Assembly (NCBI GenBank): GCA_022495995.1
Contig: JAFEMH010001359.1
Span: 310,001-374,000, forward strand
Direction: 5' to 3'
Length of the DNA: 64,000 bases
Source of the DNA: Adenophora triphylla var. japonica
Lineage: Eukaryota; Streptophyta; Magnoliopsida; Asterales; Campanulaceae
Shown here one piece after another: positions 34,221 to 46,209 of the stretch. The position numbers and the translations under genes were made by a program. Below the pieces are notes generated by a model, which saw nothing but the letters and a program-made list of their open reading frames with translations, did not search any database and had not been told where the DNA came from. Within the stretch, counting starts at the first letter, position 1, and each line of letters begins with the position of its first letter.

Positions 34221-34496
34221 GGTCCGTACGACCTCTTTGTTTCAATGATTACTAAATCCCCTTAAAGTCCACAATATTCCCTCAAATCCCGGAGAAATGA
34301 TGACTTCCATGCAGTTGGTCCGCACGGACCTCTTTGCATGCAAGATGGTCCGTACGGACCTTATTGCTCAGGGAACATCATCATGCCCAAATATTCTCCA
34401 TCATTGCAGATTCCCTCAAATCGAGGAAATCCAAAATTCTGGATAACCAAGAAGGTCCGTACGGACCTCTTTGCTCCGAAATTTTTACTATAAATA
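34221..34496 (+). promoter_or_regulatory. Tat-F LTR promoter: GGTCCGTACGGACC copies and TATA box
   Basis: One damaged copy at 34221, then 34317-34330 (C for T), 34347-34360 and 34454-34467. Each is followed by CTCTTTG or TTATTG. TATAAATA is at 34489-34496, 22 bp after the last copy. The 3' LTR repeats this: 59448, 59548, 59578, 59684, TATA 59719-59726. Confidence 0.8.
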
Positions 34497-35188
34497 GAGG
34501 GCTCCCCTCCTCATTTTTTACACACCTCCCACTTCTCTCTTCCTCCCTAAGCCTTCCTCGGCTCCCCTTCTAAGACCTTTTCGAGGCATTCCCGCCCCTT
34601 CGGATCCTTCCGAGGCCTTCCGAGCCCCCTCGAGGTGCTCCGAAGCCTCCCCGAGCGCTCCCGAGACGCTCCCGCGCTGCCCCGAGGCACTCTCGAGGTA
34701 CTCGAGGCCCCTCGTGGTACTCCGAGGCCTTGCCTCGGTCTTTCCCACGGTGTCCCGGCTCTTTCCGAGTCAAACCGGCGATCCCAAACCTTGCCGAACC
34801 TCCGCCCGAATCCAACCAACGATTCCAACACACGCCGAACCTCTCGCCCGAGTGACTCCCGCCACCACAACGCACGCCGAACCTCCGCCCGAGTGATCCC
34901 GACGATCCCCACGCACGCCGAACCTCTCGCCCGAACGCAGCCTCGCAACCTCAACTCACGCCGAAACTCGTCCGCGGACAACCGGCATCCCCGAAGCAAA
35001 CCGAACGCTACTCCGACCTCAAACACTATTCCCCGCGGAAGACAGACACGAACCAACATTGGTAAGGCTTCCTTTCTATTCTATTTCAATACATTTCAAT
35101 ACAATGTAGACATCCGATACAGCATGCATTTTTAAAAGCACACACACACACACACAACATTTAAAGGATATTAGGGGTATCCGAAAGA

Positions 35189-35244
35189 CTCGTTTTACGA
35201 GGCTACTCGGGTGAGCTCTAATATTCTAATATTCTCTTCCCGAG
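35189..35244 (+). other. R-U5 double-hairpin module of Tat-F
   Basis: Stem 1 CTCGT-TTT-ACGAG (35189-35201). Stem 2 CTCGGG (35206-35211) with CCCGAG (35239-35244). The 3' LTR copy reads CTCGGG/CCTGAG (60411-60416, 60444-60449), a wobble pair. TGGCGACTCT follows at 35351-35360. Confidence 0.8.
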
Positions 35245-35536
35245 GAGTCATCTGACCTCCGAACTCAAAATCTCATCACACAAAAACAGTTTAAAATTTA
35301 TCTTTAAACTGATGCCCTTTTTCAATGTTTTGGGCTTAATAAAAACGGCGTGGCGACTCTACAAAAATGCGAAAACAAACGGCGAGACACCTCCAACACG
35401 CAACGCTAAGACGGAACAAGCCAGATGCCGGGGCGCGATTGTGCTGCCTCTCGGATCCGGGCGACTTCCCGAACAGCGACGAATTGCGAGATGCACGGGG
35501 CCTCCGCGCGCGAGCCGGATCCCGGGTAATTTCAGT

Positions 35537-35554
35537 TGGCGACTCTGCTGGGGA
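35537..35554 (+). other. Primer binding site of Tat-F, tRNA-Arg
   Basis: TGGCGACTCTGCTGGGGA, one base different from the Tat-N site, two bases after the LTR. Confidence 0.88.
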
Positions 35555-38096
35555 ATTTTGTTTTAAAAAACTTTTAAACAAAACAAAAGATTTTTAAAAC
35601 GATGATGAGGGTCAAACTTTCATTTTACCCCTTCCTTTAACTGTTGTGTGTGTGTGCACGTGCTTCGTTTTTATTTTACAAAAAATAAAAATACAAAAAA
35701 TGCATCAATATACATCTCGCGCATACATTTAAAATTCTTCAAAATTTTCTATTTTACTCGAAAAAGAATTTTAGAGACCGCACACTACGCGCACCGGCCG
35801 CTCGGTTACACCGCACTCTACTCACACCGCCGCCTCGGTTACACCGCACACTATGCGCACCGCCGCCTTGGATACACCGCACACTACAACCCTTAACCCG
35901 AGTGGTCTCGCTTGCACCGTTTGGTCTTCCTAGGCCTCTTTGGGCGCGCACGGGATCATTCCAAACATCCCATCCTAGCCAAGCGTCAACCTCGCACGTT
36001 TGAGTCTTGAGTCACACTCGTCCAAACTCGGTTGGTTTTTACCCGGCCTCGTGTCATACGTACTGATACATATACTATGCCGGCCATTTTCTGAAAGTCA
36101 AGGCTCGGAACTCAAGATCCTTGCGCAAGCAAAGCGATGAAAGGTCATGCTAAAATCTTGACCTCGATCTTGATTTCCGAAGCTACACCTGCACGATGTT
36201 CCGTCCCGATATACATCCATGCTCGCATGACACCATGTCATCACGCCTTTTGATACGTCGCCCATGACGATATGACCCAGCCTAACGCCTAACGTCACTG
36301 CATCCCTTGCGCAAGCAAGGTAAAGAGAGGTCATGCCGAACTCTTGACCCGATCTTGACTCGTGGCCGGCTCGGTTCACTATTCACATGGCTAACGCATC
36401 AAAACGAACATGACAAAGCTCGGTCCTTAGGTTCGATTTTTCTTTAGGCCGGTGGAAACCGCTTGCACTATAGGACCCTCGCCCGGGGCCGCCCACCCCG
36501 GGATGTCGAAATACAGTGCAAAACGAGGGGCTTATAGCCGCACGTATGGTCTCCATCGACCTGTGATCTAGCATAGTTACGAAAAAGAAGAGCAATCTTT
36601 TCCAACCTACCTAGGATTATGAGAAAACATGTTTTAAGTAAATTAAAACAACAAAAAAATCGAAAATAAAAGAAACTAAACCGCATGCCACGTGAGCTTT
36701 CCCCTTTATCCCGTTAGGCCATTCCCGTGTCTAAACCTTGCCCATCACCCTCCAGCCTAATGTAGAGTGGTCAAGAGTACCCGGGAACCCGTCTCCCAGT
36801 GTCAAAACAGCAAGGTCCTACCTTCTTCCCGGCCCGTCACCGTGACACTCCGTCAATCCCCCATGGCCAAGCCGTTGGATAACAACGATGGGAACGGAAC
36901 CTTACCCCCAAGAAATTTCCCAACACCGGAAGAAGTTTGGCAGGTGTCCTCACGGCTATTGAGAAACGTCAAGGTGAGCAACAAGCTCGATCGAAGGTGC
37001 CATGCACCACTTCGGAACCTTAGCCACCCAACCACCTGGGGCTTCCTAAGCCATGATCGCTTCCTACAAACTCTAACGTCTCTCATTTGTCTCCCGTAAG
37101 TCAACCCGTTACCCTCGTACGAGCCATGCAGCTATGACGTAAGGCCACAAGACCTTCCGAGGAAAGCCTCGCCCATCCAGCCTCCCCGAGGTCCCTACTC
37201 ACCGCCGAACAACGAACACATCTCGGGTGGGACGTCTCGATTGACAGTAAAGTGCTTTGCCCCTGAAATGGAATTCCAGGATGCAATGAACGAGGGCCGT
37301 CTCGACGAAAGAAGAAGCTATCTTCTCAACAAAAGCCGAAAAGAGGTACGAATCTCGTGATCCCACGCCGGAACCCTTGGAGAACCCTCAGAAAGTTTGA
37401 CTACTATGTCATCTACTCCAAGAAATCTCCCCACCTCTAGTTCTCGCACAGTGGCCACGGCAATGTTTGCTCCATTGATCACCGGGACGAGCTTCGCACC
37501 GCCACCGAAGGCCCGAAGGACCGTATAATCCAACCCCGTCTCGGGAAGATCTCAAAGCCACTATTGATGCTTCAAGAAAAGCCATGACAAAGGAACGAAT
37601 TGAAATGCGCAGCCTCGGCCTTACGCCAATCGTGCTCCTCCCACTCCGTAAACGGAGAGACAAGCAAAACCACAAGTCCAGAGGTGAATGTTCTCGACAC
37701 GTTCCGGCCAAATCCCAAGAAATCCTCCACGGACAGACAAAAGGCCGCCCATACCCGAACCACGAACCGAAAAGGGACCCTACGCCAAAGAAGTTGAAAC
37801 CTTGGACCCAAAGGTCAAGATCCCGTCTTGACACACCAAGCGCACCCAAAGCTAACATCTCACTGTCCTTACTCACTTCATCTTATCCGCACAAGCTCAA
37901 GTTGGAAGAAAGCCCGGCCTGCACCATGGTTCCCATCACAAGAACACCCGATGAAGCGCTCGTATGATTGGCAACGTCATTACAAAGCAATATCATCACC
38001 TTCACGAGCTCGATCTTCCAAAATTTGGGGCCGACTCACAACGAGCCTCTCTACATAACAGCTCAACCGACGAGCGCCGTCTCCTGTGTGTGGTAG
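35555..38096 (+). other. Tat-F leader and degenerate gag region
   Basis: No credible gag ORF. Repeats: three ~45-bp units with 'acaccgcacacta' at about 35780-35890; a diverged duplication at 36117-36180 and 36304-36365 beginning CTTGCGCAAGCAA. Fragments in 37.6-38.1 kb are rich in charged residues and may be old gag, but no zinc knuckle was seen. Confidence 0.5.
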
Positions 38097-38672
38097 ATGG
38101 GGATCATCCATGAACGTCCTTCCACCAAAATGATGGATTTGCTAGGGATCAAAGCAACCGATCTAAAACCCTCGACTCAAAGTGCAATCAAGGCATACGA
38201 CTCAACATCCCGCCCAGCCTTGGGAATAGCCACCTTGAACCTTTGGTTTGGAAAACAAATGGTCCCGACAGATTTCCAAGTCATCGACATCCCGATCACA
38301 TTCACCGCCATTTTGGGACGCCCTTGGCTACATCGTATCAATGGGGTGGCATCCACTCTCCATCAATGCGTAAAGTTCGTCCAAGGAACAGAGCATTTAC
38401 CATCATCTACGGCGACAAAGATAGTCACCGAAAGGACCGATACCAACGGCGTCCCGGTTTTAGAGATCAAACACGATGATGACGATTTACGATGCTCACA
38501 GGTTCACCATCGAAAGCCCAAAGGCCCAAGTGTGCCACATAGACCGCCTTTGATTTGGGACAAGATCCCTCCCCCGATGAAAATGATGAAGCACATGAAC
38601 TACATCCCGGGGCTCTGCTTTGGGAAAACGCCATCGTGGCACTCAATGCATCATCAATATCAAAGAACGTAA
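38097..38672 (+). pseudogene. pol: Tat-F protease region
   Basis: Aspartic protease domain of Tat/Ogre type. Readable: MMDLLGIKATDLKPSTQSAI, FQVIDIPITFTAILGRPWLH, then VASTLHQCVKFVQG. ILGRPWLH and the STLHQ---F motif are hallmarks of this clade. The N-terminal catalytic D-G stretch lies in another frame upstream (VVDGDHP near 38090), so the domain is broken by a frameshift. Confidence 0.8.
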
Positions 38673-39996
38673 TACCCCGCATGGCCTCGGGATACTCTCC
38701 TACTCCCGAACACATTGCGGAGGACAAGCGAGCCGCACGAAAACGCTCCACGTATAACAAAAGAGGCTTGCACGCAATCTCCGATCTTCGCCCCCATGCC
38801 TTCGACATGACCAAGTACTTCACAAGGAAGGCCTGGCAACTTGGAAGAAGATCCGTAAAGGGAACAGAGTTGATCGGCGCCAAACAAAGCCGGCCGACAA
38901 CCATGGACAAGCTCCAGCAGAACTCGGCAAGATTCGTAGGCCTCAAGCCAAATCCTGTCCGAAGAGCATTCCTCGACACACCGCCCTCGCCGGATCCACA
39001 ACCACCACTATTCACAAATAATTTTGGTTCGGAAAACCCCCTCTTTGGCGCAAGAACTCGAAAAACTCTCTCGTCAACACTCCCGCCTTCAACAAGCGGG
39101 ACGAGTCCGCATTCGAGCTAGCAATGCCCAAGACAAAAGCAAGAGACTCCGCAGACGATGCTTGGGACGAACCACCGCTACACTGCTCTTCAAAGAAGAA
39201 ATCGAGATGCCGGATCTAATCGATTTTGTTTCGATAACTCTCGTGATAGCAATGATCGGGAACGGTGACATAAAGCCTTTCAAGCCCCATCTCCTATCAA
39301 GCTCATTGCCACTCAATAACCGGGCCACCTTCTTCGACCTCCACGGCCAAAAAGGACATGATCGAACAACTTGGTCTCGACCCTCGAGTCCTAGAGTCTA
39401 GTGTCAAAACTCATCCCGAGTCCATTAGCTTTGAATTTGAGTCTCTCGAGTCATCGATGGCCTCACGCCGTAAGATTACGAACTCATTGCCAATAATGTA
39501 TTCCCCGTATGCTCTTAATGAATGCTTCGATCTTTCCGAGTATCCTCTCATTGCATCTTTAACAACCGATAAATTAACTAACACACAAACAGCTAATAAC
39601 GATTCACTTGATAAAGAAGCGCACACATTAAACGAACAATACATTAAGCACATCTTTAAGCATGTTGTCAAACGAGAGAAAACCGGGCCCAAGTCGCCGA
39701 GGAGGTTTTAACCAAAGTGAATTTGGGAAACTGAAGAGCCAAAAGAGTCGCAAATCGGAAGTTTCTTCACCGGCACAGCAGCAAGACGCATTGACCGCAC
39801 CGCTCAAAGAGTTCGTGGGACGTGTTCGCTTGGTCTTACCGAGACATGCCCTGATTAGATCCTAACATTGTAGAGCACCGGATCCTCAATCCCGAGGCTA
39901 AGCCCATCAAGCAAAAGCTACGCCGAATCAAGCCGTAATGGTCTTGACAAGTCAAGGCAGAGATCGAGAAAATGCTCCGCGTCGGCTTCATCAGGG
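38673..39996 (+). pseudogene. Tat-F protease-RT linker
   Basis: Frames interrupted repeatedly; no domain recognised. In Ogre elements an intron lies in this interval, but I see no clear splice pair. The end near 39870-39990 (RPGP-like RIL-PEA) leads into RT. Confidence 0.45.
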
Positions 39997-41120
39997 GTGA
40001 TCGAGTACCCCACATGGCTCTCCAATATCGTCACGGTCACCAAGGCCAATGGAAAAGTACGCCTGTTGCGTGACTTCCGAGATCTCAACAAAGCAAGTCC
40101 CAAGGACGATTTTTCCACTACCCAACATCGACATGTTGGTAGACACTACACCAATTTAAGTCAAGTCCTTCGTGGACGGTTTTGCCGGCTACAATCGGAT
40201 CAAGATGGCCGAGGAAGACCAAGAAAAGACAGCTTTCACAACCCCCTGGGGAACCTATTGCTACACAGTAAGGCCGTTCGGACTAAAGAACGCTGGGGCT
40301 ACCTACCAACGGGCAGCAACCGCCCTCTTCCACGATATGATCCACAAGGAGATCGAAGTGTACGTCGATGACATGATCGTTCACTCAAAGGGATCAGACG
40401 GACAACACCTCACGCACCCGAGAAAATTCTTCAATCGCCTCCGAAGACACTCAATGAGGCTTAACCCCGCCAAATGCACATTTGGGGTTAGCCGAGGCAA
40501 GGTTTTGGGATACATGGTCACCGAGAGAGGCATCGAGGTGGATCCTCAAAAGATCAAAGCTATCATCGAAATGAGACCACCGCAAACTCGTATGCAGAGG
40601 TGAAAAGTTTCACGGGCCGCCCGCAATATATCGCCCGCTTCGTCAACCAATTGACCTCTATGTGCGAGCCAATCTTCAAGCCGATGAAGAAGAACGCCGA
40701 CATCGAATGGAACTCGAATGCCAAGATGCCTTTGAAAAATAAAAGCATACCTTGTGAGTCCTCCGATTCTCTCGTCCTCCCCACGAGGAAAAGCCACTGC
40801 TGCTATACCTAATCGTGACCAGACACCGCAGTTGGAGCCATGCTCTGTCAAGAAAAGAAGGAGTCACGGTCGAAAGCGCCATCTACTTCGTCGCCGAAAG
40901 TTTCAAGGCGGCGAACTCAATTACTCGGCCCTCGAGAAAACCTGCGCGGCTCTGTATGGGTTGTCGGGGAAACTACGGCACTACATGCGGTCGCACACGG
41001 TACACTTGGTTTCCAAAATGGACCCGGTCAAGTACCTCTTCGACAAACCATCTCTCGTCAATGAGGCTCAGCCAAATGGTCTTTCTTCCTGGCGGAATTT
41101 GACATCAAGTACGTAAACCA
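39997..41120 (+). pseudogene. pol: Tat-F reverse transcriptase
   Basis: Copies element RNA to cDNA. Motifs: YPTWLSNIVTVTKANGKVR, RDLNKASPKDDF, then after a frameshift VDGFAGYNRIKMAEEDQEKT, FGLKNAGATYQRA and the catalytic YVDDMIV (about 40360). CTFGVSRGKVLGYMVTERGI follows. Frameshifts near 40120, 40600 and beyond 40800 break it. The RNase H connection continues to LEKTCAALYG near 40930. Confidence 0.88.
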
Positions 41121-41835
41121 AAAGTCAATCAAGGGACGGGCCATGGCCGAACAACCGGCCGATTTCCCAACCGACGAGGCTCGAGGCCCCGAACCACAAT
41201 TTCCGCACGAGGGAATCTTCGCAATCGAAAGCGAAAACCGATGGCAACCGTTCTTTGACGGAGCGGCCAACCAAAAGGAAACGGCATCGGTATGCTCTTG
41301 GTGGATCCCAAGGACGAGCACACCCCAACCGCTATAAAGCTCAATTTCGAGGTAACCAACAATGCCGCCGAATATGAAGCCTCGCGCTATTTGGACTACA
41401 AGCCGCACTCGAGAGGAATGTCCGAAACTCGAAGTTTATGGGGACTCGGCCTTGATCATCAACCAAGTCTCCAACAAGTGGAAAACCATAGACCCGGGCT
41501 TGCAAAAATACCATGCCCGCATGTAGGACCTCATCACACAATTCGAAGAGGTCACCTTCCATTACTTGCCAAGAGACCGAAACAGTTTGCGGATGCCTTA
41601 GCCACCTTGGCCTCCCTTGTGGAAATCCCCGAAGGAAAAGCAATCAAACCCTTCAAAGTCGGACGAAAGGAAATTCCCGCCTACTTGTTGTGAGATCGAA
41701 CCGTAACTCTAAGCCCGTCAATGAGCCATGGTATAACCAGATCTTCCAATACCTCAAGAACGGGGAAACCACCTTCATGAACAAGGAAGACCCACACACG
41801 AAGGGGTCAAAACCAAGAGCATCATGGCCCTAAAA
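41121..41835 (+). pseudogene. pol: Tat-F RNase H
   Basis: Degrades RNA in RNA:DNA hybrids. FFDGAANQKE holds the first Asp; MLLVDPKDEH and EVTNNAAEYEA follow in another frame, then FADALATLASL. At least two frameshifts separate them. The order RT-RNase H-integrase agrees with the Tat clade. Confidence 0.8.
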
Positions 41836-43045
41836 CGCCTTGCCTCTCACTTCGTCATCCTCGGGGACATGTTATACAAGAAACGCTACCACGGGCCACT
41901 CCTACGCTGCGTCAGCCAAGAAGAAGCAGAGCGCTCATGAACGAAGTCCACAATGGGGCTTGCGGTCCCCACATGAATGCCAGGGCCCTGATGCAAATCA
42001 TTCTCCGGATGGGCTACTACTGGATCTCCATGGAGGCAGACTGCATCCACTTTGTCCGAAGCTGCGACAAGTGCCAACGGTTCTCCAACCTCAACCATCT
42101 ACCGCCCCACGATCTCTACCGCATGACTACACCTTCGCCCTTTCGCCACTTGGGGAATTGACGTCATCGGGAAAATCGCTCCGCCAGCAAAGAATCTGGT
42201 CCACGAAGTTCATCTTAGTAGCCATCGACTACTTCACCAAATGGGTCGAAGCCAAGTCCTACAAGGTACTCACCTCCAAGAAGGTCGCACATTTCCTCAA
42301 GGAAAACATCATATCGCCGATACGGCATCCCGAATGAGGTAATATCAAAGACAACGGCTCACACTTCGAAGGGGAATTCGACAGACTGCTGGCTGAATTC
42401 AAGATCACACGTCACAAATCTTCTCCCTACCGGCCACAAACAAACGGCGCCGTGGAAGCAGCAAACAAAACCCTCGAACGGATCATCCGAAAAATGACCA
42501 CCCGAGGACGAGATTGGCCCGAGAAACTGCACCTTGCACTTTGGGGCTACCGCACATCAGTCAGAACAGCCACGAGAGAAACCCCATTTGCCCTGACATA
42601 CGGGATGGAAGCAGTCCTTCCCATCGAGCTAGAAATTCCCTCACTCCGAGTGCTGCTGGAAAATGACATCAACGAAGTCGAATGGCTCCGAAGCCGACAT
42701 GACGAATTGGCTCTGCTAGACGAGCGACGACTAAAGGCCATGGAACACGTCCGAGCCTATCAAAGCAGGATGGCTAGAGCTTTCGACAAGAAAGTCAAAT
42801 CCCGAGACATCAGGGAAGGTGACCTTGTACTCAAAGAAAAGCCTCCCACTCGAACCAACCCACTGGGAAAATGGGAACCCACATGGATCGGCCCTTTCGT
42901 GGTTCAAAAGATCTTCTCCGGAGGCGCCATGAAGCTGACGGACCTAGACGGCAATCCCTTCATGAATCCAAATAATCCGGAAGCAAACTTCGCAGATACT
43001 TCGCCTAAAGAAGAACAACCGTGCATCTCTTGGCACTCCACGTAG
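41836..43045 (+). pseudogene. pol: Tat-F integrase
   Basis: Zinc finger intact: EVHNGACGPHMNARAL...RSCDKCQ (H, H, C, C) at about 41940-42080. Core: KFILVAIDYFTKWVEAKSY; the SDNG counterpart near 42340 is frameshifted (KDNGSHFE readable). FSPYRPQTNGAVEAANKTL at 42420-42470. The C-terminal part 42452-43045 is one open frame with GYRTSVRTATRETPFALTYG and WEPTWIGPFVVQKIF (GPF module). Stop TAG at 43045. Confidence 0.88.
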
Positions 43046-43049
43046 TGTC

Positions 43050-43095
43050 GAACTACGCAGCACTGAGCCCTCTAGTCCTGGGAACGTAGGCAACC
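43050..43095 (+). other. Post-pol conserved module of Tat-F
   Basis: GAACTACGCAGCACTGAGCC, then GGGAACGTAGGCAACC and a TGGTCCGGTC tail, directly after the integrase stop. Same block as 12569-12616. Confidence 0.75.
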
Positions 43096-43319
43096 TTAAT
43101 TGGTCCGGTCTAAAAATACACAAAAAGTCAAAAGTTTGAATGTCAATCAAGACCTCCATCAAGCTACGCACTTTTCAAGAAACACGCCCAAAGAATCACC
43201 TTGACCAAGTCAAACGACGGCGGCAACATCAAAGGACATCCGAGGGTCACTCAGATCAAACGACCGACTTCATGATCAACTTCCAAGCCAGGGCTTGTCT
43301 TCGCCTCACGCGCTTCAAA

Positions 43320-43436
43320 AAAAAAAAAAAAGAGCTCGAGCAAGGGCTCACAAAAAAATATATATATAAAAAGAGAGAGCTCGAGCAAGGGCTCACAAAA
43401 AAGAGCTCGAGCAAGGGCTCACAAAAAAAAACAAAA
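43320..43436 (+). repeat. GAGCTCGAGCAAGGGCTCAC repeats
   Basis: Three close copies separated by A-rich linkers. GAGC and GCTC can pair within each unit. Lies between pol and antisense gene. Confidence 0.8.
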
Positions 43437-45379
43437 GAAGCTCAAGCGTAAGCCGCGAAATTGAGGTCAAGAGCCCGACGCCAACAAGCGGCAAGGAATC
43501 TACGAAAAGACCGTAAAACGACTTGTCAAGGGAGCATTCAACCTCTCGCCCAAGCACAAGGCCTCAAAGAAAGGGGATTGCTGTCAGGGCCTGCATCGCT
43601 TCACCCGCGGATGCAACGTAAAAGTCCAAAGATGGACGCCGACAAAGTGCACAACAAAAGCAAAGGCAAACAAGAGATCTTGCGTCTCGACAAAGCTTTA
43701 AAAGTAAATCACAAATCACTAACGGTTACAACATTTCTTGATGAGTTCAAGCACGGTCTACTCTCAAGTTCACAACATGCTAAAAGACAAACTTTAATAC
43801 ATTTAACTAATAATGTGTTTGCAATGCAATGAATGGATACCTAGGAGGTCATTCCGCGCCGTCTCGCGCTTGTCCTCGCCATTCTTCCCTTTCTTCCTCG
43901 TCCCCGGCGAGTCTTCTTTCGCTCCACGTGAACCAACTCGCTCAAGGCCTCTCGGGGCCCGAGATCTCGGGGGTCCTCCCCGTAGAGTCAAACAATCCAA
44001 GAGTTTCCTGGGGGCTTCATTCGCCCGTGCTTCGGCCGATCTCCTCCCCGCGAGTCCGTAAAGAGGACCTCTCCCCGTCGCCGGTCAACTCTAGTCTCGT
44101 AGTCAAACAAAGTGTCTCCCGTCACATCCAAAGGGTCGACTGTGCTTCGAACTCCTAAGGCAATAGCTACTACGGCAACCGTGTCCTGTAATCGCCGCAC
44201 GCCCGCTCCAAGACCACTTGGGATCGCCCAACACGCTGCTCATACTGTGCCGTATACCGAGTCGTCAATACAACGCTCCCCGACGTCTAAGGAGTACACA
44301 GAGGGAAAGCGGAATACTTCCATACCCTCGTACAATACAAGAAGGCACCCGAAGCCGCCATACAAAGAGGAGCTATCTCCGCAAAGCAGCAAGGTCATCC
44401 TGCACCCCAACAAAGGCTCCTCGCTTCATCCCAAACCGCCGGCAACAAGCGACGGAATATAGAAGGAGGACCAAGACAAACCTCGAACTCGACAACGTAG
44501 GACCCTTCCCGCAAGATCCTCCCGGTCTCAATCCTCCAAAGGCGGAACCCACCAAATGATCTCGATGCGTACCAAGCCGTGCCATCCATCTCTCCCAAAG
44601 TGACCGATCCATATCCAACACAAGAGGTCAGCCGAGCAAATGACCACTGCTAAACGACGCCTCTGAGCCTCTGACATGGCCTCGAAGTCTCTCTCGCAGC
44701 CACAAGGTGAGCAAAGCGGGGCTTCCCTCTCATAAAACGATCCCCGCCGCGACGGCCGATACCATGAAAAGTCTCCCCAAAGCACCAACGGGACAATATC
44801 CTCTCCAAATAGCAGGCCTCTACCACATCTAGCAAAGCGCCATCACAAATGCCAAGGGAACTGGACTGTAAAAGCTGCCGCCATCACGCACAAGGCAAAT
44901 ACATCCCAAGAGACGTCACTCATCATCAACCATGAACCGCTCCTACAGCTCTCGTAAATGTCGATATGACCCGAATCAAGGATCATGCCCTGCACTTCTT
45001 CCAACGAAGTACGAAGAAAGCCTGCAAGCTTCACGCTCACACCAAAACCCATTTCCTCAGCAAACAGTACAACAACCACTGTCCTCAGCAAAACCTTGCT
45101 CCAAACTGCCCAAACACTGGCCAAAGCCATTCCCGGCAAACAAACACTACCCACAAACACACTCTCAAATACGTGGTACGCACAAAATAAAAAATAATAA
45201 TAGCAACCATTTCTAGGACAAATCCCTGAATCACAAAAAAATGACATTACATCTTAAAATAAAATACCGTTTGCCATGCAAATACATGTGTTTTATTACA
45301 GTACCCATAAATGTCTCTGTTGCTAAACAAAAAAAAAAGAGGGATATGAAAAGAGGGAAAGCAAATGAATACTAATCGA
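43437..45379 (-). other. Tat-F region between repeats and antisense gene, unrecognised
   Basis: Several minus-strand frames of 60-134 codons (for example 45247-44843 and 44788-44528) lack family motifs. They could be downstream exons of the antisense gene or decayed sequence. No sense gene seen. Confidence 0.35.
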
Positions 45380-46209
45380 ATCCTCAAGATCATCATCCTC
45401 ACCGAGGTCCTCCAAAGAAAAGTCGGGCATCCTGGCCGAATCCCGCCTTCACATCCTCGTCGTCGAATACCGAGCACCCGCCCGAGGCTCCCACGAAAAG
45501 TACTCGAAGGATCAAATCCGGCGAAAGGATCAAAGAAAGAAGGCTCGAGGAACCCTCACCCCGCGCGCCGTGCGGAGGCATGAATCGATAAAAGGGTCGC
45601 TCCCTCGAAGGCCCCGCAGCCTCCCGAAGATGTCCCGCATCCATGCTATGCCGCCCTCAAAGGTCCCTCCCGCTATGGCTCCGCTCGGCTCTAGGCGGAG
45701 GAACGTCTGCTGTAGTGCCTCAAGGCATAGGCTCGCACGCCGGCACGCGTCGCGAAGACCTAAGGCAAGATATCTTCGAAGCCATCTTCTTCGCAACGAC
45801 CTCATCGCCACATAACGGCGAGTCAAGATATCATAGGCTCTCCCGGGACTCCGCACCAACAAGAAGCCAAGGAAACGCTCAAAGAATACGCTTATACTCA
45901 ACAACAAAAAGAGAAAAATACAAAAAGATGCCAAGATGGAAAAGAGTAAGCGCACTCACCGATCTATCTAGGTCCACTCAGATGCAAAGCAGAGCTCAAG
46001 CTCCGGAACGGGCATGCATTACCCTCCTCCTCGATCCGTCCCCGCGGACGTACGTGAAATCCGGTCCCGCATCGGAACCTCTCGGGAGCCTCGCGGCGCC
46101 TCTCTCTCCCGCGCCAGTACCTGCGGCGTCCTCAGCTTCCTCCTCACGAAGGCCCCGTACTCCTCTCCATACAAGATGAACTCCTCGGCCCCGACACCGC
46201 CAAGGTACC
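45380..46209 (-). pseudogene. Tat-F antisense PMD-like gene, C-terminal part
   Basis: Continues the exon split by Del-G. After the junction at 46209 the minus strand reads GEEYGAFVRRKLRTPQV, matching YGVFVATRLRSPQVA in Tat-N. A pyrimidine-rich intron-like stretch near 45880-45950 is followed by GRAYDILTRRYVAMRSLRRR, resembling DVYWSFARHYTGAMDVI of Tat-N. Arg-rich sequence then runs to about 45400. Frameshifts suggest it is non-functional. Confidence 0.6.
46205..46209 (+). repeat. Target-site duplication GTACC (left copy) of Del-G
   Basis: GTACC precedes TGTGAGCACC at 46210 and recurs after TTACA at 54603-54607. Confidence 0.95.

Larger units (their letters stand above)
34020..35534 (+). repeat. 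Tat-F 5' LTR
   Basis: TGTAAGTACCCC...CCCGGGTAATTTCA. Partner 59231-60655. The copies differ by many small indels, so the insertion is not recent, unless some indels are sequence errors. Confidence 0.92.

Noticed and set aside
39340..39720. Host-like gene from ORF 39358-39711
   Set aside because: Lies in the Tat-F protease-RT linker, no domain and surrounded by pol frames.
38097..43045. Possible integrated plant pararetrovirus (RT, RNase H)
   Set aside because: Integrase follows RNase H and LTRs with primer site flank it; motifs are Tat-clade gypsy, not caulimovirid.
44843..45247. Possible Ulp1-like protease exon on the minus strand
   Set aside because: Only vague similarity (WL--DV-D pattern); no catalytic His-Asp-Cys set could be placed.
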